From positions 47,941,869-48,005,868 of the forward strand of contig NC_046683.1 in the NCBI RefSeq assembly GCF_009870125.1: 64,000 nt of DNA, in the 5' to 3' direction. The notes beneath the pieces were generated by a model. That model searched no databases. It was not told where the DNA came from and saw only the letters and a program-made list of their open reading frames with translations. A program made the position numbers and the translations under genes. Below, piece after piece: positions 60,431 to 64,000 of the stretch. The DNA is from Drosophila pseudoobscura (taxonomy: Eukaryota > Arthropoda > Insecta > Diptera > Drosophilidae). The stretch's first letter is position 1; each line of letters starts with the position of its first letter.

Positions 60431-62430
60431 TAACGAAAAATAAAGTTCGCTGATTTAAATATTCATTGAAGATATGTACATATAAATATTTTAATGGATT
60501 AATTTATATCAAGTTTCAATAAATTTCGAACAAAAATATTGCCTGGAAATGTCTATTGTTGTAGACTTTTTAAGACCTGGAAATGTCCATATAGTATCTA
60601 TTCCGACTCGATTAATTTTCGTCGATTCTTTGCTTTTGCTGAGCTTCAAATTTGCTGTTTTTCTCGTATCCGGGGAGAATCGGAAACATTGAAATCCCAT
60701 AATTCTGATAAGATTAGGCACTCAAAAGATTTTCAGTGAAGCTCACGTGCTGCACACCCCGGCCGTGGCCCCAATCCATCAACCGATTCAAGCACTCTTC
60801 AGTGGAATTAAAATTTAACAAGCAAAAACACAACAAAATAACCGAAAAATAATCTACACAAAGTCCAGTGCCAGGAAATGCAACACTACACTAGACTACA
60901 GGAAATCCACTCAGCCACACACTAAGAGGGGGGAAGGGGTGGAAAGGGGGGGTGGGGGAAGTAGTTTATCCGTCTAAAAACTGAAGCAGAAGCAAAAGTC
61001 AGACGGAGATGCAGTCTCATTGATTTGCACAGAAAATGCAATTTTCCATTGGCTCCACTAAGAGCCATTTGCAGGGCGGGAGGGAGGGATAGAGGCGGGG
61101 GCGGGGCGGGGGGCGTGGGGAAGGGAAAAGCTTTTTATGGCTGGCATTAATTTGGATTTTCGATTTTTGTTAAATATTTTGCACTCGGCACTTGAGCATT
61201 TTTGACATCCCCTCGAATGCGGATTCGTTGGTTTTATGTCGAATTTCATTTTCGATTTTTCACCAAGTGAATGACTGAATGGATGACTGAATGACTGACT
61301 GACTGACTGTCGTTGAGTGTATCATTTATCCTGGGCTTCTGGGCTGCTGGCATCTCTCAGACTTGAATGCTCTGCATATTTGTTTCTGGCCTAATGCAAG
61401 GCAAACAAAGCTCTAATTTAAATGGCTTTTCCTGGCCCTCCTCTATCATCATGATTGTCAGTAGTGTTATGACTGTTGAAGTTTTTGAACGGGGCCCAGG
61501 GCGGTGGGGCGGTGGGGAAGCGGGGGGTTGGGGGCGAACAAATACACACCGACATATGCAAATAGGCAGAATGCGAACCACTCGAAAACTAATGTAGTAT
61601 GCAGATGGATCCTTCTGTCTCTCACCTCCAAAAGGGGCAGCACTCCACCCCCCCCCCCCCCCCATGCCCCTCCACTTGAAAGTGCCTGCAGTCGATTATA
61701 CTCGTAAATGGAGTGCCACACACACACAGTCGTAGAGGGGGGGACGGGTGGGGGGCCAACATAAATATTCAATTTAAATTATTACAAAATTGGCTTTCGC
61801 AAATTTCCATTATGCACTTATTTCATTTTCGGTGACGCCGCCAACGATTACGTAGGCAATTTTCCAGGCCATCCTATACAAATAACACATGTACATATAT
61901 ACTGTTATACATATATACATCCCATAAGGGGGATGTGTGCGTGTGTGTGTCTGTGGCCTCTCATCAATGAGCAATTTAATTTGTCAATCGTTTGTCTCTC
62001 TCTCTTTGGGCATACAATCAACAAAATCCATCCAACCAGCTCTGGCTCTCTCTCTGTCTCTCTCTCTCTTAACTTGTCCTTCAACGGCACCGCAATTAAA
62101 CGGCTCCAGAGGCTGGGCTGGGCCCGGGCTTGTAATTAAAGCAAACATAGTTATACAGGACTATATGCCGGCATGCAGCCAGCCGTATATGCATATGGCA
62201 TTGTCATAAAATTGCGCATATAAATTGCCTCTGTGCATGTATCTCTGTATTTATGCTGATCGCATTAATAACGCGCATACGTCATGTGGCACAAGGACAT
62301 TTTGTGGTGGCCCGCACTGAAAGGGTACGCCTCTCATGGATCAGATGGCCGGGCCCGGAACTCTAGAGACTAGATCTGCGACCATCTGCGTTTTAAGCCT
62401 TTTATGGGCTTGTGTTCAAGCCTTATCGAT
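60431..62430. other. Unique stretch, no gene seen
   Basis: It includes GAATGACTGACTGACTGACTG (near 61,290), a 16-base C run (61,648-61,663), a CTCT repeat near 62,045-62,070 and ordinary sequence. No supported exon. Confidence 0.6.
61648..61663. repeat. Poly-C tract, 16 bases
   Basis: An uninterrupted C run. Confidence 0.9.
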
Positions 62431-63330
62431 CTCTGAGCTTTTTTAGTTAATTTTAATTTAGTTTTTAATTTCATTTGATTTTTATTTTAACCCCAATTTG
62501 TGGCTTGGTCTCCAAGTGCACTTTTTTATACAAATTAATTGTGGTTTTTGCTCGAAATTTCAAAATTGGATACACAAAACTTCAAAGCCCCTTAATAGTA
62601 TTTTTGTAAATTTTTAAGGAGGATCCTATATATTTTTTTAATCGCTCAAAGTCCATTAATTTGGCGGAATTCTAAACGAATTTTATTACAACAATTTTGA
62701 CACAATAGCTTGCGTTTTATATTTTTAAAATGATTATTACTTAAAGAATAATAATAATACAAATAATAAATAATAATAAAAATAATAAATAATAAATAAT
62801 AATAAAAATAATAAATAATAATAATACAAATAATAATAAATAATAATACAAATAATAAATAATAATAATTCAAATAATAAATAATAATAATTAAAATAAT
62901 AAATTAAAATAATAAATAATAATAGAAATAATAAAAAATAATAAATAATAATAAATAATAATAAATAATTAAATTTAATATTTTAAGATATATATATTTT
63001 TGCTGTATTTTTATTTCATTTTTAATTTTTTTATTTATATATTATTTTTTAATATTTTTCATAGTTTTTATATATTTTTTATATAATTTGTATGTATTTT
63101 TTATTTATGTATTATATATTTATATATCTTTGATATATTTTTTATATATTTTGTATTTATGTATTATTTTTTATATTTGATATATTTTATTTTTAAAATT
63201 TTTTTTTTAAATATATTATATATATATATATTTGTTTATATATTCTATATTTTATTTACTCATATATTATTTTATATATTTTAAATATACTTTTTTATTT
63301 ATTTATAAAGTTAAAAATACTCTTTTAGCA
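62431..63330. repeat. AT-rich block including (AAT)n array
   Basis: From about 62,745 to 62,968 the plus strand is an AAT/AATAAAT repeat (ATAATAATAAATAATAAA style). From 62,980 to 63,300 it switches to T-rich TATATATTTTTTAT sequence. No gene. Confidence 0.85.
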
Positions 63331-64000
63331 AAGTTTTATTAAGGCCCAGAAAATTCCCAAACCAGGGAAAATTCCCAATCATGAATACATTCCATATTAA
63401 GTTTTTTCTTTCATTTTTTTTAGTGACAATTTTCGTAGCTTTTCCTCTTGAGGCTCTTAGGGACAGATCTGCCTCCTGGCACACCAATTTGATGCCATAA
63501 ACCATAGTTGAATGGTTCGAGTCTCGAAGTTAAACTCCAATTAGGAAAAAGCATTTCCTCCAGTGAAAATCTGCTTGTTGGCCTGTCTGTGGGTCCGATT
63601 TGCTTATCAACACCTGTAAATGTTACCGGCCAAGTTAGCAAACAACAGAGACAGGCCCCTGCAGTGAGAGAGGGGGGGGAGCGGGGTGGAGAACAGATTT
63701 CAATGCACTTGCTCTGGGCATTTGATTTGTCACCCAAGGCGTGCAAATGATAATCGAAAAATCACTCAACTGTAGGTCTCTCTGTCTCTCTGTCTCTCTC
63801 TCTTTGTCCCTGTCTCCCTCTCTGTCTGTGCGGCTTGTGTGTTTGCGTCTAAAGCTGATTTGTCTGGCCGCTTGACTGGCTTGCTCCGCCTGCATTTCCG
63901 CATCCGGTTTTTGCATTTGACACCAAGGAGACGCAGCCAGAGACACGGACACGGACCCCAAACGGACCCTGGACATTCTGTAACTACTGACACGCACACA
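63331..64000. other. Unique stretch at the right edge, no gene seen
   Basis: It contains a TCTCTGTCTC tract (63,775-63,832). The small frames on both strands are not recognised. Confidence 0.55.

Noticed and set aside
63505..63540. B-box-like GGTTCGAGTC
   Set aside because: No A box or foldable cloverleaf surrounds it, so it is not a tRNA gene.

Overview
The window looks like euchromatic insect DNA, most likely Drosophila. The grounds are two eukaryotic nuclear tRNA genes (one with an intron in the anticodon loop), a small 74-nt spliceosomal intron in the only clear protein gene, that gene's match to the sneaky/DCST family, and a dispersed repeat whose GTTATACCCGATACT ends and (GGACAGAC)n block I associate from memory with fly genomes. 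The abundance of poly-C/poly-G tracts and the style of that repeat make me think of the obscura group, but this is an impression, not a search result.

Layout. 1-2.07 kb: an AT-rich tandem array interrupted by a DNA-transposon-like element and ending at a tRNA-Leu(CAA) gene (2072-2207, minus). tRNA-Pro(AGG) follows at 4453-4524 (minus). From 4.5 to about 40.9 kb I find no convincing protein gene: GC-richer single-copy stretches full of G/C homopolymers and microsatellites alternate with AT-rich blocks of about 0.6-1.3 kb (8.9-9.9, 11.2-12.1, 18.8-20.1, 23.7-25.0, 27.7-28.7, 31.4-32.0, 33.8-34.4, 36.7-37.6 kb). Several of these blocks are degenerate long-period tandem repeats private to the block. 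A possible small minus-strand exon (36,425-36,492) and two promoter-like patches (around 35.7-36.2 and 37.8-38.1 kb) hint at an unrecognised transcription unit.

40,948-43,163 (minus) holds the one well-supported protein gene: a two-exon, 713-residue DC-STAMP-like multipass membrane protein with a C-terminal C4C4 RING-type motif. Known members of this family act in sperm-egg fusion or sperm membrane breakdown.

To the right are a GGTATTTTT minisatellite (44.2-45.06 kb), a 3.16-kb foldback-type element with composite tandem repeats in inverted arms (48,794-51,953), more intergenic or intronic DNA, an AT block (56.3-57.4 kb), a second minisatellite using the same core on the opposite strand (59.7-60.4 kb), and an AAT-repeat/AT block (62.4-63.3 kb).

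The tRNAs, the membrane-protein gene and the mobile elements have no evident shared function. This is a gene-poor region, perhaps containing large introns of a gene whose coding exons lie outside. The most notable structures are the foldback element and the tandem array whose unit carries the 3' end of the tRNA-Leu gene.
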